DNA of 64,000 bases from Natronoglomus mannanivorans (GCA_025517485.1 JAOPKB010000008.1:62001-126000); one strand, 5' to 3'. Shown: positions 51,631 through 60,610, counted from the first letter of the stretch. Program-made: numbers and translations. The notes: a model not told the origin generated them from the letters alone.

Positions 51631-52408
51631 CCTCAGGTACCTATTCCGTTCTTTCTCCCAGCTAATGTACTCCGTGTTTTGCCCGCCGTTGTCGAACTCC
51701 TGTGGTGGCTCAGGTACCTATCCTCCCTTCTGTACCGGTCCGGTCGACTCGAAGCCGAAACCGAGCACTGTGCTGCCGTCTCACAGGAGGAGGTCGAACG
51801 AGTTCTAGAACGTCCACTACCTACATCTACCTACCTCAGCTCAGGTAGCTATCCTATCTGAGGTGCCTATTCTATCTGGGGTCGCTCTCTCCCCTCGAGT
51901 ACCTGCCTCCTCTTTCACTCACGAAACTGCATGCTGCTATCGAAACTGCTACCGAGCTCGTTGAGGCAGTTATTGTCCCTCGAGTACCTCATTTACCTCA
52001 GGTACCTATCGTACCTCGAGTACCTCACTCGAGCGATTCAATCGTCGGCTATTGGGTGGATGTGTTCGATCGGTTGTCGTGAACGTGAGATATCTCGCGT
52101 ACGCGAAGACGCCGTGGCCGGTATCCGTGTTCGTCTTTGCGCCAGTCTCGTGCGGTACTGGCTCCGCGGTCACCGAATCTATCGCGGCAGTTCGACGAGC
52201 GATTCCCGATTGTATCGGATGCTCACCTGTGATCCACTGGCACCTACTTCAGCTGAGGTGCCTATTTCACCTGAGGTGCCTATGGGGATCTGTCGCCGTG
52301 TACGCCTCCGAACTGCCGTATTTGGACCGGCAAAACGGCCCCAATTAACCTACCTCAGCTGAACCAACTGGCCTACCTATTCCACCTATTGCAACTCAGG
52401 TAGCTACC
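51631..52408. repeat. Array of a 14-bp motif CTSAGGTRSCTATY (putative centromere)
   Basis: Eight copies on the plus strand start at 51632, 51709, 51840, 51858, 51997, 52253, 52271 and 52395; one ends TATG and the last TACC. Adjacent pairs are 18 bp apart (51840/51858 and 52253/52271). CTCGAGTACCT occurs three times (51894, 51979, 52015). Further CCTATT units lie at 51542, 52376 and 52386. The core AGGTACCT is palindromic. Irregular spacing excludes CRISPR. Confidence 0.75.
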
Positions 52409-52473
52409 TGCGGTAGATTTAAGCCGTCCACGTGAGATGACTCTCACGTTCACTGATACGAGTGCCTGAGGGA

Positions 52474-52489
52474 CAATAGGTTCCTATTG
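52474..52489. promoter_or_regulatory. Palindrome CAATAGGTTCCTATTG before the parA-like gene
   Basis: A perfect 16-bp palindrome lies 30 bp upstream of the ATG at 52519. It joins an AATAGG and a CCTATT unit of the upstream array. The position suggests autoregulation by the DNA-binding partner. A gatttaag TATA-like box lies at 52416-52423. Confidence 0.6.
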
Positions 52490-52518
52490 CCCTACTGCAC
52501 TGCTGGAACGATCTCACA

Positions 52519-53391
52519 ATGGCCCCAACAAACGAAACACCACGTGCCGTAAGCGTGGTCATCCTGAAAGGTGGCGTCGGCAAATCAACGATCTCGATGA
52601 ATCTCGCGCGCCAGCTCACCGAACGCGGCAGCGTGTTGTTCGCGGACCTCGACCCGAACGGACACGCGACGAACGGCCTCGGATTTGGTGAGGCCTACCG
52701 CGGTGAGACGAACCTCGGCGACGTGGTCCTCGATCAGGGTGACGCAACCGTCGACGATCTGATCCGCGAGACGGAGTTCGACTTCGATCTCCTCCCGTCG
52801 TCGGACACCCTCGAGGACGTCGAGAAAGACCTCGCCGGTGCACTGCAGGGATCGGCACGGGTCAAGTCGAAGATCGTCGACCCACTCTTGGGCGAGCGAT
52901 ACGATTACATCGTGTTCGACTGCCCCGCCTATCCCGGCATGCTCAACAACAACGCGCTGGTCGCGACCGGGAACGTACTGATCCCCCTCGAGCCGGGGTC
53001 GAGTTCGATCGGCGGCTACAAGCGAACGATGGAACGGCTCATCAAACCCGCACAGGAGTACATCGATATCGACGTGCTCGCTCTGGTTCCGAACAAACTT
53101 CGCGAGCGGATCGACCAGCGGACCGAAGACCGCGAACTCCTCGAGAACCTGAACACGGCCGAGGCGACACAGGGGAAAGTTCCGAACTTCGCGCGGATTA
53201 CGGGCGAGGAGTTCGACGCGATCGACCGCGGAGAGATGCGGCCGCCGAAGCCGGGTGTGAGATACAGTGCGGCGCTCTCGAAGTCGCTCAAGGAACACCA
53301 GCCGCTATTGGATTACGATCCCGAAAACGAGCAACTCGAGAACTTCGAAGAACTGGCCGCGATTGTCTCGAACGGAGGCGTCGAGCGATGA
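52519..53391 (+). CDS. ParA/SegA-family partition ATPase
   Basis: A 290-aa Walker-type ATPase. It has deviant Walker A KGGVGKSTIS (near residues 17-26), Walker A' ADLDPNGHATNGLG, Walker B YIVFDCPAYPGML and LIPLEPGSSSIGGYKRTMER. These ATPases bind DNA nonspecifically in the ATP form and are driven by a partner that loads on centromere repeats. The stop overlaps the next gene by 4 bp. No Orc1/Cdc6 or Rep gene is in the window, so it may serve a chromosomal or integrated segregation locus. Confidence 0.92.
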   Translation: MAPTNETPRAVSVVILKGGVGKSTISMNLARQLTERGSVLFADLDPNGHATNGLGFGEAYRGETNLGDVVLDQGDATVDDLIRETEFDFDLLPSSDTLEDVEKDLAGALQGSARVKSKIVDPLLGERYDYIVFDCPAYPGMLNNNALVATGNVLIPLEPGSSSIGGYKRTMERLIKPAQEYIDIDVLALVPNKLRERIDQRTEDRELLENLNTAEATQGKVPNFARITGEEFDAIDRGEMRPPKPGVRYSAALSKSLKEHQPLLDYDPENEQLENFEELAAIVSNGGVER

Positions 53392-53810
53392 GTGATAATC
53401 CGTTCGACGATCTGGGTGGGATCGACGACGACGGCTCCGATGGAGACTCCTCCGAGACGACGGTCGACGACACAGTAGCCACCCCGTCACCGGAGCAGAC
53501 GGACGAACCGACTCGATCGACTGACTCCCCGTCGGCAGAGACGACGGACGAGACTCGAGACGAGTCGACCGACGACATCGCTGGTCCGCCGTTCGAGTAC
53601 TCTGAGGTCCGCCAGCGGCCGCTGTACGCACGCGGTGAAACGTGGGACGAGTTCGAAGACGCGGTCGGCATCTCCGTCGTTCCCGAACTCCGGAAGGAAG
53701 GTGTCCGGGACGAGGAGAAACGGGAGATCCACGATGCCGTGCTCTCGCTCGCAGTGGAAGAACCCGAACGGATCGTCGAACTCGTCCTCGAGCGTCGTCG
53801 ACGTTCGTAA
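53388..53810 (+). CDS. Small acidic ParA-partner protein (SegB-like role)
   Basis: A 140-aa protein. The first 70 residues are a disordered acidic Ser/Thr/Asp/Glu region (DDLGGIDDDGSDGDSSETTV). The conserved-looking C-terminal half is PPFEYSEVRQRPLYARGETW, then DEFEDAVGISVVPELRKEGV and a helical, basic end RIVELVLERRRRS. It starts in the ATGA overlap with parA, so it is certainly coexpressed. I infer that it is the centromere-binding or ATPase-stimulating partner. It lacks a recognisable ParB HTH. Confidence 0.72.
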   Translation: MSDNPFDDLGGIDDDGSDGDSSETTVDDTVATPSPEQTDEPTRSTDSPSAETTDETRDESTDDIAGPPFEYSEVRQRPLYARGETWDEFEDAVGISVVPELRKEGVRDEEKREIHDAVLSLAVEEPERIVELVLERRRRS

Positions 53811-53929
53811 GCGTTTGTAACCGTTATTCTGTAGATGGGGTGGCTTCGACTCTCGTCTCGTGTACGACTGTCTACTCTCGACAGCCATCTCCGTAAACAC
53901 CTAATACCCGACGTGACTTGAGAACGGTA

Positions 53930-54394
53930 GTGAGCTACGAACACCTCGATACCGAACTGGTAAACGCGCTGCTGGACGACGGTCGTGCCAGTCTCCGAAA
54001 TATTGCGGAAGAACTGGATGTCTCCGTCACCACCGTCTCGAACCACCTCTCCGATCTCGAGGATGCCGGTGCGATCGAGGGGTACGCACCGATCGTCGAC
54101 TACGACGCGCTCGGATACGACGTGACCGCAGTCATGCAACTCAAAGTCGACGGTAACGCATTGCCCAAGATCACGGAGAAGTTACAGCAGTACCAACAGA
54201 TGGTCTCCGTCTACGAGGTCACTGGCGATCACGATATCATCGCCGTCGCCAAGTTCACCGACACCGACCAGATGAACGCCCAGATCAAGACCTTGCTCAC
54301 GGACCCCGATATCAACGAGTCCAACACGAGCATCGTTCTCAACAGCGTTTCCGAAGCGAAACAGTTCGAACTCGAGATCGACGATTCCGCCTAG
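53930..54394 (+). CDS. lrpA1: Lrp/AsnC family regulator, LrpA1-type
   Basis: A 154-aa regulator from GTG at 53930 ([20 protein letters not shown]; a TTG 12 bp upstream is the alternative). The HTH is [26 protein letters not shown], followed by the RAM domain with [36 protein letters not shown] and [20 protein letters not shown]. This closely follows the haloarchaeal LrpA1 protein pattern. It controls amino-acid-related or global genes; targets here are unknown. It is a single gene 119 bp after the parA operon. Confidence 0.9.
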   Translation: MSYEHLDTELVNALLDDGRASLRNIAEELDVSVTTVSNHLSDLEDAGAIEGYAPIVDYDALGYDVTAVMQLKVDGNALPKITEKLQQYQQMVSVYEVTGDHDIIAVAKFTDTDQMNAQIKTLLTDPDINESNTSIVLNSVSEAKQFELEIDDSA

Positions 54395-54407
54395 TGCGGA
54401 CTGTTCG

Positions 54408-54428
54408 TCTCTCTCTCTCTCTCTCTGT
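54408..54428. repeat. CT dinucleotide microsatellite
   Basis: An uninterrupted TCTCTCTCTCTCTCTCTCTG-type run follows the lrpA1 stop by about 15 bp. It may be part of a terminator (pyrimidine-rich 3' end). Confidence 0.6.
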
Positions 54429-54586
54429 CGCTTTTCTCCCGTCCACTCGTTCGCCAATCTCGATAGTTGGAACCGCAACCGACAGTCGGCTGTCCGAACG
54501 ACCTCGAGGAATCGGATCACGCCTCTTGCACAGGCAGGGTGCAGCTTTAGTTGTATCTTGAGTGTGACTTGCCACGAGGGTTATCA

Positions 54587-54655
54587 ATGGGACGAAGTAA
54601 CACGGGCGAGGGAACCGAGACGAACCGGGCCGAAAACGGTGGAGGAAACCGATGA
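54587..54655 (+). CDS. Candidate 22-aa leader ORF of the Zn-ADH gene
   Basis: [20 protein letters not shown], then NR and a TGA that overlaps the ADH start codon (ATGA). A ggtggagg SD for the ADH lies inside it. An agctttagttgtatc promoter-like box is about 30-40 bp upstream. Coupled translation of the ADH is plausible. Confidence 0.35.
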   Translation: MGRSNTGEGTETNRAENGGGNR

Positions 54656-55821
54656 GGGCACTCACCTGGCACGGCGAAAAAGACGTTCGTGTCGAGGAGG
54701 TGCCCCGACCCGAGATCGTCGATCCGACCGATGCGATACTCGAGATCACGGCGACCGCCATCTGTGGCTCCGATCTCCACCTCTACAACGACTTCATGCC
54801 GGGAATGCGGGAGGGCGACATACTGGGCCACGAGCCGATGGGCGAAGTCGTCGAGGTTGGAAGCGAAGTCGACCGACTCGAGGTCGGTGACCGCGTCGTC
54901 GTTCCCTTCACGATCAGCTGCGGTTCGTGTTGGTTCTGTGAACAAGATCTGTACTCGCTCTGTGACAACACGAACCCGAACGCCGAACTCGCCAGCAAGG
55001 AGATGGGTCATTCGCCGGCCGGTCTGTTCGGGTTCTCGCACGTCCTCGGCGGCTACGCCGGCGGACAGGCGGAGTACCTTCGGGTGCCCCACGCCGACGT
55101 CGGTCCGGTCAAAGTCGACGCCGACCTGCCGGACGAGCAAGTACTGTTCCTCTCCGATATCTTCCCGACGGGGTACATGGCCGCCGAGAACGCGGAGATC
55201 GAAGACGACGATACGGTCGCGGTCTGGGGCTGTGGACCGGTCGGACAGTTCGCCATCCAGAGCGCCTGGATGTTCGGTGCGAACCAGGTGGTCGCGATCG
55301 ACCGGGTGACAGAACGACTGGAGATGGCCGAACGCAACGGAGACGCGGAGACGATCAATTTCGAGCACGAAGACGTCTACGACCGATTGATGGAGATGAC
55401 CGGCGGTCGCGGACCGGATCGGTGTATCGACGCGGTCGGAACGGAGGCCCACGGCACCGGTCTCAGGGGTGTTTCGGACCGGCTGAAACAGGGCGTCGGC
55501 GTCGAGGACGACCGACCGGTCGTGCTTCGGGAGGCGATCAAATGCTGCCGAAAAGGTGGCACGCTGTCGGTGCCCGGCGTCTACCTCGGGGACGTGGACA
55601 ACGTCCCCTTCGGCGCGCTGATGAACAAAGCCCTGACGGTGAAAACCGGCCAGACCCACGTCCAGCGCTACCTCAACCCGCTGCTGGAGAAGATCGAAGA
55701 CGGGGACATCGATCCGTCGTTCGTCATCTCCCATCAGGTCTCACTCGAGGACGGGCCCGAAATGTACGAGACGTTCAACAACAAAGAAGACGACTGCATC
55801 AAGGTGGTGATGACGCCCTAG
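54652..55821 (+). CDS. Zinc-dependent alcohol/formaldehyde dehydrogenase
   Basis: A 389-aa MDR-superfamily enzyme. The catalytic zinc site has [10 protein letters not shown] and [12 protein letters not shown]; the structural zinc loop is [16 protein letters not shown]; the Rossmann motif is [15 protein letters not shown]. It resembles the glutathione-independent formaldehyde dehydrogenase-like branch, with a large insert and the [12 protein letters not shown] region. It probably oxidises an alcohol or aldehyde with NAD(P). The start overlaps the leader ORF. It is convergent with a Usp gene 2 bp after its stop. Confidence 0.9.
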   Translation: MRALTWHGEKDVRVEEVPRPEIVDPTDAILEITATAICGSDLHLYNDFMPGMREGDILGHEPMGEVVEVGSEVDRLEVGDRVVVPFTISCGSCWFCEQDLYSLCDNTNPNAELASKEMGHSPAGLFGFSHVLGGYAGGQAEYLRVPHADVGPVKVDADLPDEQVLFLSDIFPTGYMAAENAEIEDDDTVAVWGCGPVGQFAIQSAWMFGANQVVAIDRVTERLEMAERNGDAETINFEHEDVYDRLMEMTGGRGPDRCIDAVGTEAHGTGLRGVSDRLKQGVGVEDDRPVVLREAIKCCRKGGTLSVPGVYLGDVDNVPFGALMNKALTVKTGQTHVQRYLNPLLEKIEDGDIDPSFVISHQVSLEDGPEMYETFNNKEDDCIKVVMTP

Positions 55822-55823
55822 CG

Positions 55824-56699
55824 TCACGAGAGCAGCCGTCGAAGTCGCGACGGGATCGGGTCGTAACGCTTCGTCAGGACGACCGTCCCGGCGGCGTGTC
55901 TGCCCACTGCCTCGGAGATGGTTCCGAGGAGCTTTCGCTGGACGAGGCCACCTCGAGAGACGCCGAGTATCGTCACGTCGTGTTCGGTCGTCCAGTCGGT
56001 GATCGTTCCCGCGACGTCGTCGCTTTCAACCACGTCGTGGCTGATCGACCGGACGCCCTCGAGCGTGGCCGCGGTTTCGGCCAGGAGTGTCTCTGCGGCG
56101 TCCTCATCCAGTTCGGGATCGTCCGGATCGAGGACGTGCAGGAGGGTGACCGTGGCGTCGTTGTGCCGAGCGATCGCGCCCGCCGTCTCGGCAGCTAGTC
56201 CATCGTGCGGGCCGCCGGCGACCGGGACGAGCACCGAGTCGACGGTCTCCGGTGTCGGTGTCTTGATCCGCTTGACGAGGACGTCGCACTCGGCGTCTCG
56301 CAGGACCCTGTCGAGGTGGTTCCCCAGAACGATGTCCTGCCGTGGCGGTCTGCCACGCCACCCGAGCAATACCGCGTCGATATCGTACTTTTCGATAGCC
56401 CCGGTGATGCCCGTCGCGACGCCGCGGGCGATACGGATTCGCTGATCGACGGGAATGCCGTGAGATTCGACCCGCTCTGCGGCTTCCGCGAGTAACTCCT
56501 CGTCTTCGTCCTCGAGCAGGTATCGACGCCCGTCCTCGAGGGAGAGCTGTGAGGGAACGTCGAGGACGTAGACCAGAAGGATTCGATACGACCGATCGGC
56601 CGCGATGTCGATCGCCGTATCCAGTTGCCGATCCGCCGTCTCCGGGTTCGCGATCGGGACGAGGAGCGTTCCGCCGTCGTGTTGTGTGTTGGAACTCAT
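55824..56699 (-). CDS. Tandem universal stress protein
   Basis: A 291-aa protein with two UspA domains. Domain 1 (about 10-143) has TLLVPIANPETADRQLDTAI and VLLGWRGRPPRQDIVLGNHL. Domain 2 (about 152-280) has SVLVPVAGGPHDGLAAETAG and TILGVSRGGLVQRKLLGTIS. The ATP-binding Gly loops are partly altered, so nucleotide binding is uncertain. The role in stress is inferred from family. Confidence 0.88.
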   Translation of the reverse strand: MSSNTQHDGGTLLVPIANPETADRQLDTAIDIAADRSYRILLVYVLDVPSQLSLEDGRRYLLEDEDEELLAEAAERVESHGIPVDQRIRIARGVATGITGAIEKYDIDAVLLGWRGRPPRQDIVLGNHLDRVLRDAECDVLVKRIKTPTPETVDSVLVPVAGGPHDGLAAETAGAIARHNDATVTLLHVLDPDDPELDEDAAETLLAETAATLEGVRSISHDVVESDDVAGTITDWTTEHDVTILGVSRGGLVQRKLLGTISEAVGRHAAGTVVLTKRYDPIPSRLRRLLS

Positions 56700-56845
56700 A
56701 TATGCGCTCTGTATTTTGAATGCTGTGTTCGTTCCGTATTACTATCCCTTTTCGCTCGAGGTCGGATCGGGGCGAACGATCCGGTCTCCTCTGAGTTCAG
56801 TTCGACGGAGTGGGGACGGCCGACCGCTGGACGAGAACCACCGTC

Positions 56846-58063
56846 TCAGTCGCTCAACACCCAGCCGTACATCTTCGCGAGCTCCGAATCGGTTGCCGAT
56901 TTCTTGGTTCGACCGTCGGTTTTCCCCTCGAGGATCTGTCGCTCGACCGCGTTGAGTGCGAGCGAGAACGCGTGTCTGTCGCCGTAGCCCTCACCGGACG
57001 CGATGAAGAGCCCTCTGTCGGTGTAGAGGCGAACGCGGGCGAGTACGAGCGGCGTCCCTCGAAGCCGTTCCGTGTGCTCCTGGAAGTGGACCTTCGCCTC
57101 GAGGAGGCGCATGTCCCGGTACTTACGAGTGACGTCCTCGATTCGCTCCGCGAGTCCGTCGCGAGTCGTCTCCGCCATCAGGTCGGTGCCGAACACCTGT
57201 ATCGGAAGCTGTCGTTCCTCGGACCAGGTCAGCGATTCGAGCATGTCGGTCTTCGTGACGATCCCCGCGAGCGAGCCGTCTTCGTCGAGGACGATCGCCG
57301 AGGAGCCGCCGAACTCGAACATCGTCTCGAGGACCTCGTCGAGTGATTCTTCGGCTCGTGTCGTTCCGAGCGCCTCGACCATCACGTTGCGTACCGGCAA
57401 CGCGAGCAGGTCGGCGCTCTCGCCCTCGCGTGCGCCGAAGCCACCGTGGCTGCCACCGCTGCTCGCAGCCGTTCGTGACTGTGCGTCCGCGTTCCCACCC
57501 TGCGAGCGCTGCAGTTCCCTCGTGACGAACTCGAGGACGTCGGACAGACTCACGATTCCGACGACGTCGGCCCCGTCTTCGCTGGAGACGACCGGGAGGT
57601 GCCTGATGCGTTCGGTACGGAACGTCGAGAGCGCACGGCCGAGCGACTCGTCCGGTTCGATCGAAACGACGTCGGTCGTAATCACGTCTCCGGCCTCGAG
57701 TATCGCGAGAGAGGCCTGAACGCGCCGGAGCAGGTCGTCCGCCCGAACGAGACCGACGAGTTCGTCGCCGTCGAGGACTGGCAGCACGTTCGTGTCGCCG
57801 GCGATCATGAGCCGGGCGACCTCGCGGATGTCCTCGTCGGGGCCGATCGTCGGGACGGGTCGAACGAGCGATCGTGCCTTGCGCGAGGTCTTCTCGTGCG
57901 ACGAGAGGACGTCCCGTCGGGTGACAAGTCCCTCGAACCTACCGTCTCGAGTGATTACGAGCGCCTTCCGACTCGAGTCGTCGAACGCGCCGCGAAGTTT
58001 CGAAACCGCCGTCGTCTCGTCGTACGTGTCGAACTCCCGGTCGACGATATCGGTGACGTCCAT
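56846..58063 (-). CDS. Four-CBS protein with HPF-like C-terminal domain
   Basis: A 405-aa protein. CBS domains: 1 (MDVTDIVDREFDTYD...GLVTRRDVL), 2 (VRPVPTIGPDEDIREVARLM), 3 (VITTDVVSIEPDESLGRALS), and 4 (PVRNVMVEALGTTRAEESLD...GIVTKTDML). The last ~100 residues (RDGLAERIEDVTRKYRDMRL...LYTDRGLFIASGEGYGDRHA...SLALNAVERQI) resemble a ribosome hibernation/RaiA-like domain. CBS modules sense adenosine nucleotides. A link between nucleotide status and ribosome dormancy is inference. Confidence 0.82.
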   Translation of the reverse strand: MDVTDIVDREFDTYDETTAVSKLRGAFDDSSRKALVITRDGRFEGLVTRRDVLSSHEKTSRKARSLVRPVPTIGPDEDIREVARLMIAGDTNVLPVLDGDELVGLVRADDLLRRVQASLAILEAGDVITTDVVSIEPDESLGRALSTFRTERIRHLPVVSSEDGADVVGIVSLSDVLEFVTRELQRSQGGNADAQSRTAASSGGSHGGFGAREGESADLLALPVRNVMVEALGTTRAEESLDEVLETMFEFGGSSAIVLDEDGSLAGIVTKTDMLESLTWSEERQLPIQVFGTDLMAETTRDGLAERIEDVTRKYRDMRLLEAKVHFQEHTERLRGTPLVLARVRLYTDRGLFIASGEGYGDRHAFSLALNAVERQILEGKTDGRTKKSATDSELAKMYGWVLSD

Positions 58064-58286
58064 ACTCGAACGTCACCCGCCAGAGGGATATCCGTTGTTG
58101 GTAGGTCCCAGCTGGGGGTAGTCTGCAAAACAGCTTTGAGGCTGTCGCCCCTGAGAAGGGGGAGAAGAGAGACCTCGAGATCGGTCGATCTCTCTCTCGA
58201 ATCTCGCTGTGGGCCTCGGTTCCACTGACGACGCCCCTCCTCGCAGTAACGGCCACACTTAGGGGCGTTCGGACAGTACCGCTGGT

Positions 58287-59231
58287 ATGAGCTGGACTGC
58301 AAACGACATTCCTGAGCAACGCGGCCGAACGGCCGTCGTTACGGGCGCCAACAGCGGTATCGGCTTCGAGACGGCCCGCGAACTCGCACGAACGGGAGCG
58401 AGCGTGATCATGGCCTGCCGGAGCACCGACCGCGGCGAGCAGGCAGCTCGGGAGATCCGTTCGGACGTCTCCGACGCCGATCTCCGTATCGAGGCGTGTG
58501 ACCTCGGGAACCTCGAGTCGATCCGGGCGTTCACAGAGCGCCTCGCGGACGACGAGATCGACGTGCTCGTCAACAACGCGGGCGTGATGGCGATCCCGCG
58601 ATCGGAGACCGAGGACGGTTTCGAGACGCAGTTCGGCGTCAACCACCTCGGGCACTTCGCGCTGACGGGTCTGTTGCTCGAGTCCCTGGGGATCGACGAG
58701 GCGGGGCAGTCGCGGATCGTCACCGTCTCGAGCGGGATGCACGAACGCGGTGAGATCGACTTCGAGGACCTCCACCACGAGACGTCCTACGATCCGTGGG
58801 ACGCCTACGCCCAGTCGAAACTCGCGAACGTGCTGTTCGCGTACGAACTCGAACGGCGACTGCTGACCGCGGACGCGAACGCCGAAAGCGTCGCGGTCCA
58901 CCCGGGCTACGCGGATACTCGATTGCAGTCTCGTGGCCCCGAACAGCGCGGCCAGCCCCTTCGGAAAGCGGTGATGTGGGTCCTGAACGCCGTGATCGCC
59001 CAGTCCGCCGAGCGAGGGGCGCTCCCGACGCTGTACGCGGCGACTGCACCCGACGTCGAGGGCGGTGCTTACTACGGGCCCGACGGCGTAGCGAACATGC
59101 GTGGCTCGCCCGAGCGACAGGCCTCGTCGGATCGGTCCTACGACCGCGAGACGGCCCGTCGACTGTGGGATCGCTCGAGTGAGGCGACCGGTGTGACGTA
59201 CGAGCTTCCGGAACCCGAGCCGAAGGGATGA
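58287..59231 (+). CDS. SDR family oxidoreductase (retinol dehydrogenase-like)
   Basis: A 314-aa SDR with TGANSGIGFETARELARTGA, acid-containing CDLGNLESIRAFTE, VLVNNAGVMAIPRS, VTVSSGMHERGEID, and the active-site YAQSKLANVLFAYELERRL (YxxxK). The C-terminal Cys-free tail has TLYAATAPDVEGGAYYGPDG, typical of the retinol/light-dependent oxidoreductase branch (WWOX-like). The substrate is unknown. The promoter has an acacttagg box about 30 bp upstream. Confidence 0.9.
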   Translation: MSWTANDIPEQRGRTAVVTGANSGIGFETARELARTGASVIMACRSTDRGEQAAREIRSDVSDADLRIEACDLGNLESIRAFTERLADDEIDVLVNNAGVMAIPRSETEDGFETQFGVNHLGHFALTGLLLESLGIDEAGQSRIVTVSSGMHERGEIDFEDLHHETSYDPWDAYAQSKLANVLFAYELERRLLTADANAESVAVHPGYADTRLQSRGPEQRGQPLRKAVMWVLNAVIAQSAERGALPTLYAATAPDVEGGAYYGPDGVANMRGSPERQASSDRSYDRETARRLWDRSSEATGVTYELPEPEPKG

Positions 59232-59330
59232 CGTCCGAGTGACGGGACGGATACGCCGATCCTCTCGGTCGGTGCGGCTACCGTAATTGCCGGCGTTCGC
59301 TCGCTCCGCTCTCTTCACGACCTTCCTCAG

Positions 59331-59457
59331 CAATCGTCGCCACTGAACGCCACTGCACACCCGATCGCACGACTGTAGCGCGGTTCGGAGCGAGTGAACC
59401 GAGCGAGAACCGCGGACTGTGCGATGGGTGTGTACATCGTTTCACCTGTTACTATAG
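59331..59457. mobile_element. MITE-like element, internally deleted (copy 8)
   Basis: Left end CAATCGTCGCCACTGAACGC, then cactgcacacccgatcgcacgac. Right end on the opposite strand CTATAGTAACAGGTGAAACG, then atgtacacacccatcgcacagtccgcggttctcgc. About 127 bp long. The interior has the cggttcggagcgagtgaaccg motif of copies 4 and 6. Confidence 0.6.
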
Positions 59458-59589
59458 CGTTCGATTTCTCCGACGGGTCCTCCGAACTCCCTTCCGCGGT
59501 GTACTCCCGGATCTCATCGTCGTCTATCGTCCCCTGACCGAAGCGGATCCGGTGACGACTTTGAAGTGCTCTCGAAGCCATTCGTCGAC

Positions 59590-60348
59590 ATGGAACTCGG
59601 ACTCACGGTCGGGGACTCCCTCGACCGACTGGACGCGACCGTGTCGGACGTTTCGGGTGTTTCGTTCGCCGAACTCTCGATCGGTGAGGGGGCCGCAGAC
59701 GTGGATTCGATCGACGAGGACCGCCTTCACGCCGCGCTGGAGCGAACCGAGACGGAACTCTGCGTCCACCTGCCGTTCAGACAGGTCGTCGCGACGCCCG
59801 TTCCCGAGATCAACGAGGCGATCGTCGACTACCAGACTCGGCTCCTCGAGTGGGCGGGGTCGGTCGGTGCGAGAAAGGCAGTTATCCACGGCACGGCACG
59901 AAACCCACACGATACCGACCAGCGTCCGATATTCGCCGCCCAACTCGAGAAAATCGCTGCAGCGGGTACGGAGGCGGGTGTCGAGGTCGTCGTCGAGAAC
60001 GTCGGCCACCAGAAACGCGGCTACCCGTTGACCGTGCTGGGCGATCTCGCACGGGAATCGGGGACGTCGGTCTGTTTCGACGTCGGACACGCCTACGCGG
60101 AAGACGGCGACGACGGCGTCGACCGGTTTTGCTCGCGCTACGGTGACCTCGTCTCGCACCTGCACGTCCACGACGTCCGGAGCAGGGGCGACACCCACCT
60201 TCCGATCGGCGCCGGCGAGATCGACTACGAACTCGTCGCCGACCACCTCGAGGGGTTCGATGGCACCGTTGCGATCGAGGTGTTCACCGACGATTCGGTC
60301 CTCCTTCGCGATACCGCCGAGCGCGTTCGGGCTCGTCTCGAGAGATAG
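59590..60348 (+). CDS. Sugar phosphate isomerase/epimerase, TIM-barrel
   Basis: A 252-aa AP_endonuc_2-type barrel: MELGLTVGDSLDRLDATVSD, CVHLPFRQVVATPVPEINEA, VVVENVGHQKRGYPLTVLGD (catalytic Glu), SVCFDVGHAYAEDG, VSHLHVHDVRSRGDTHLPIG (metal His/Asp) and AIEVFTDDSV. It is a metal-dependent epimerase/isomerase with unknown substrate. The start at ATG 59590 is chosen over a GTG 24 bp upstream. Confidence 0.87.
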   Translation: MELGLTVGDSLDRLDATVSDVSGVSFAELSIGEGAADVDSIDEDRLHAALERTETELCVHLPFRQVVATPVPEINEAIVDYQTRLLEWAGSVGARKAVIHGTARNPHDTDQRPIFAAQLEKIAAAGTEAGVEVVVENVGHQKRGYPLTVLGDLARESGTSVCFDVGHAYAEDGDDGVDRFCSRYGDLVSHLHVHDVRSRGDTHLPIGAGEIDYELVADHLEGFDGTVAIEVFTDDSVLLRDTAERVRARLER

Positions 60349-60394
60349 GCTAAGCGGTGGGTCGTGATCTGGGCCGCCGGTCACGAGGGCTGTC

Positions 60395-60583
60395 CTAACT
60401 CCAATCAGTCGCGGATTGAGTCTCCCCGTTTGTCGTTCGTGTCGCTCTCGACAGTCCGCGAAACTGGGCTACCGACAGTGCACTGACGTGCCATTCGCCC
60501 CACTCGCCATCGAACGCAAGCTCGGTGCGTCGTATCCGGTACTGGGATACGTGGTGACCGAGATCTATGGGGCATGAGAACAA
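60395..60583 (-). CDS. Doubtful small ORF, unknown
   Basis: The frame gives FSCPIDLGHHVSQYRIRRTE, then LAFDGEWGEWHVSALSVAQF. The composition resembles a real haloarchaeal protein, but no ATG is available (TTG at 60583) and no family is recognised. It may be a remnant. Confidence 0.25.
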   Translation of the reverse strand: MFSCPIDLGHHVSQYRIRRTELAFDGEWGEWHVSALSVAQFRGLSRATRTTNGETQSATDWS

Positions 60584-60610
60584 GGAACACTCTGCGATCA
60601 GTGTCTAACT

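Larger units (their letters stand above)
50734..52518. other. 1.8-kb gene-free region
   Basis: It contains an IS200/IS605-like remnant (50955-51312) and a dense array of short palindromic repeats (51341-52489) upstream of the parA-like gene. Frames up to 143 codons cross it, but their translations just spell the repeats (for example YLSYLEYL) and are not credible genes. Confidence 0.6.

Noticed and set aside
51931-52362. 143-codon frame within the palindromic array
   Set aside because: The protein spells the DNA repeats (YLIYLRYLSYLEYL) and has no other support.
51631-52408. CRISPR array
   Set aside because: The repeats are short (14 bp), irregularly spaced, partly palindromic, and lie before a parA gene; no cas genes are present.
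52519-53810. Plasmid replication origin with Rep/Orc1
   Set aside because: Iteron-like repeats are present but no initiator gene is in the window, so an origin is not supported.
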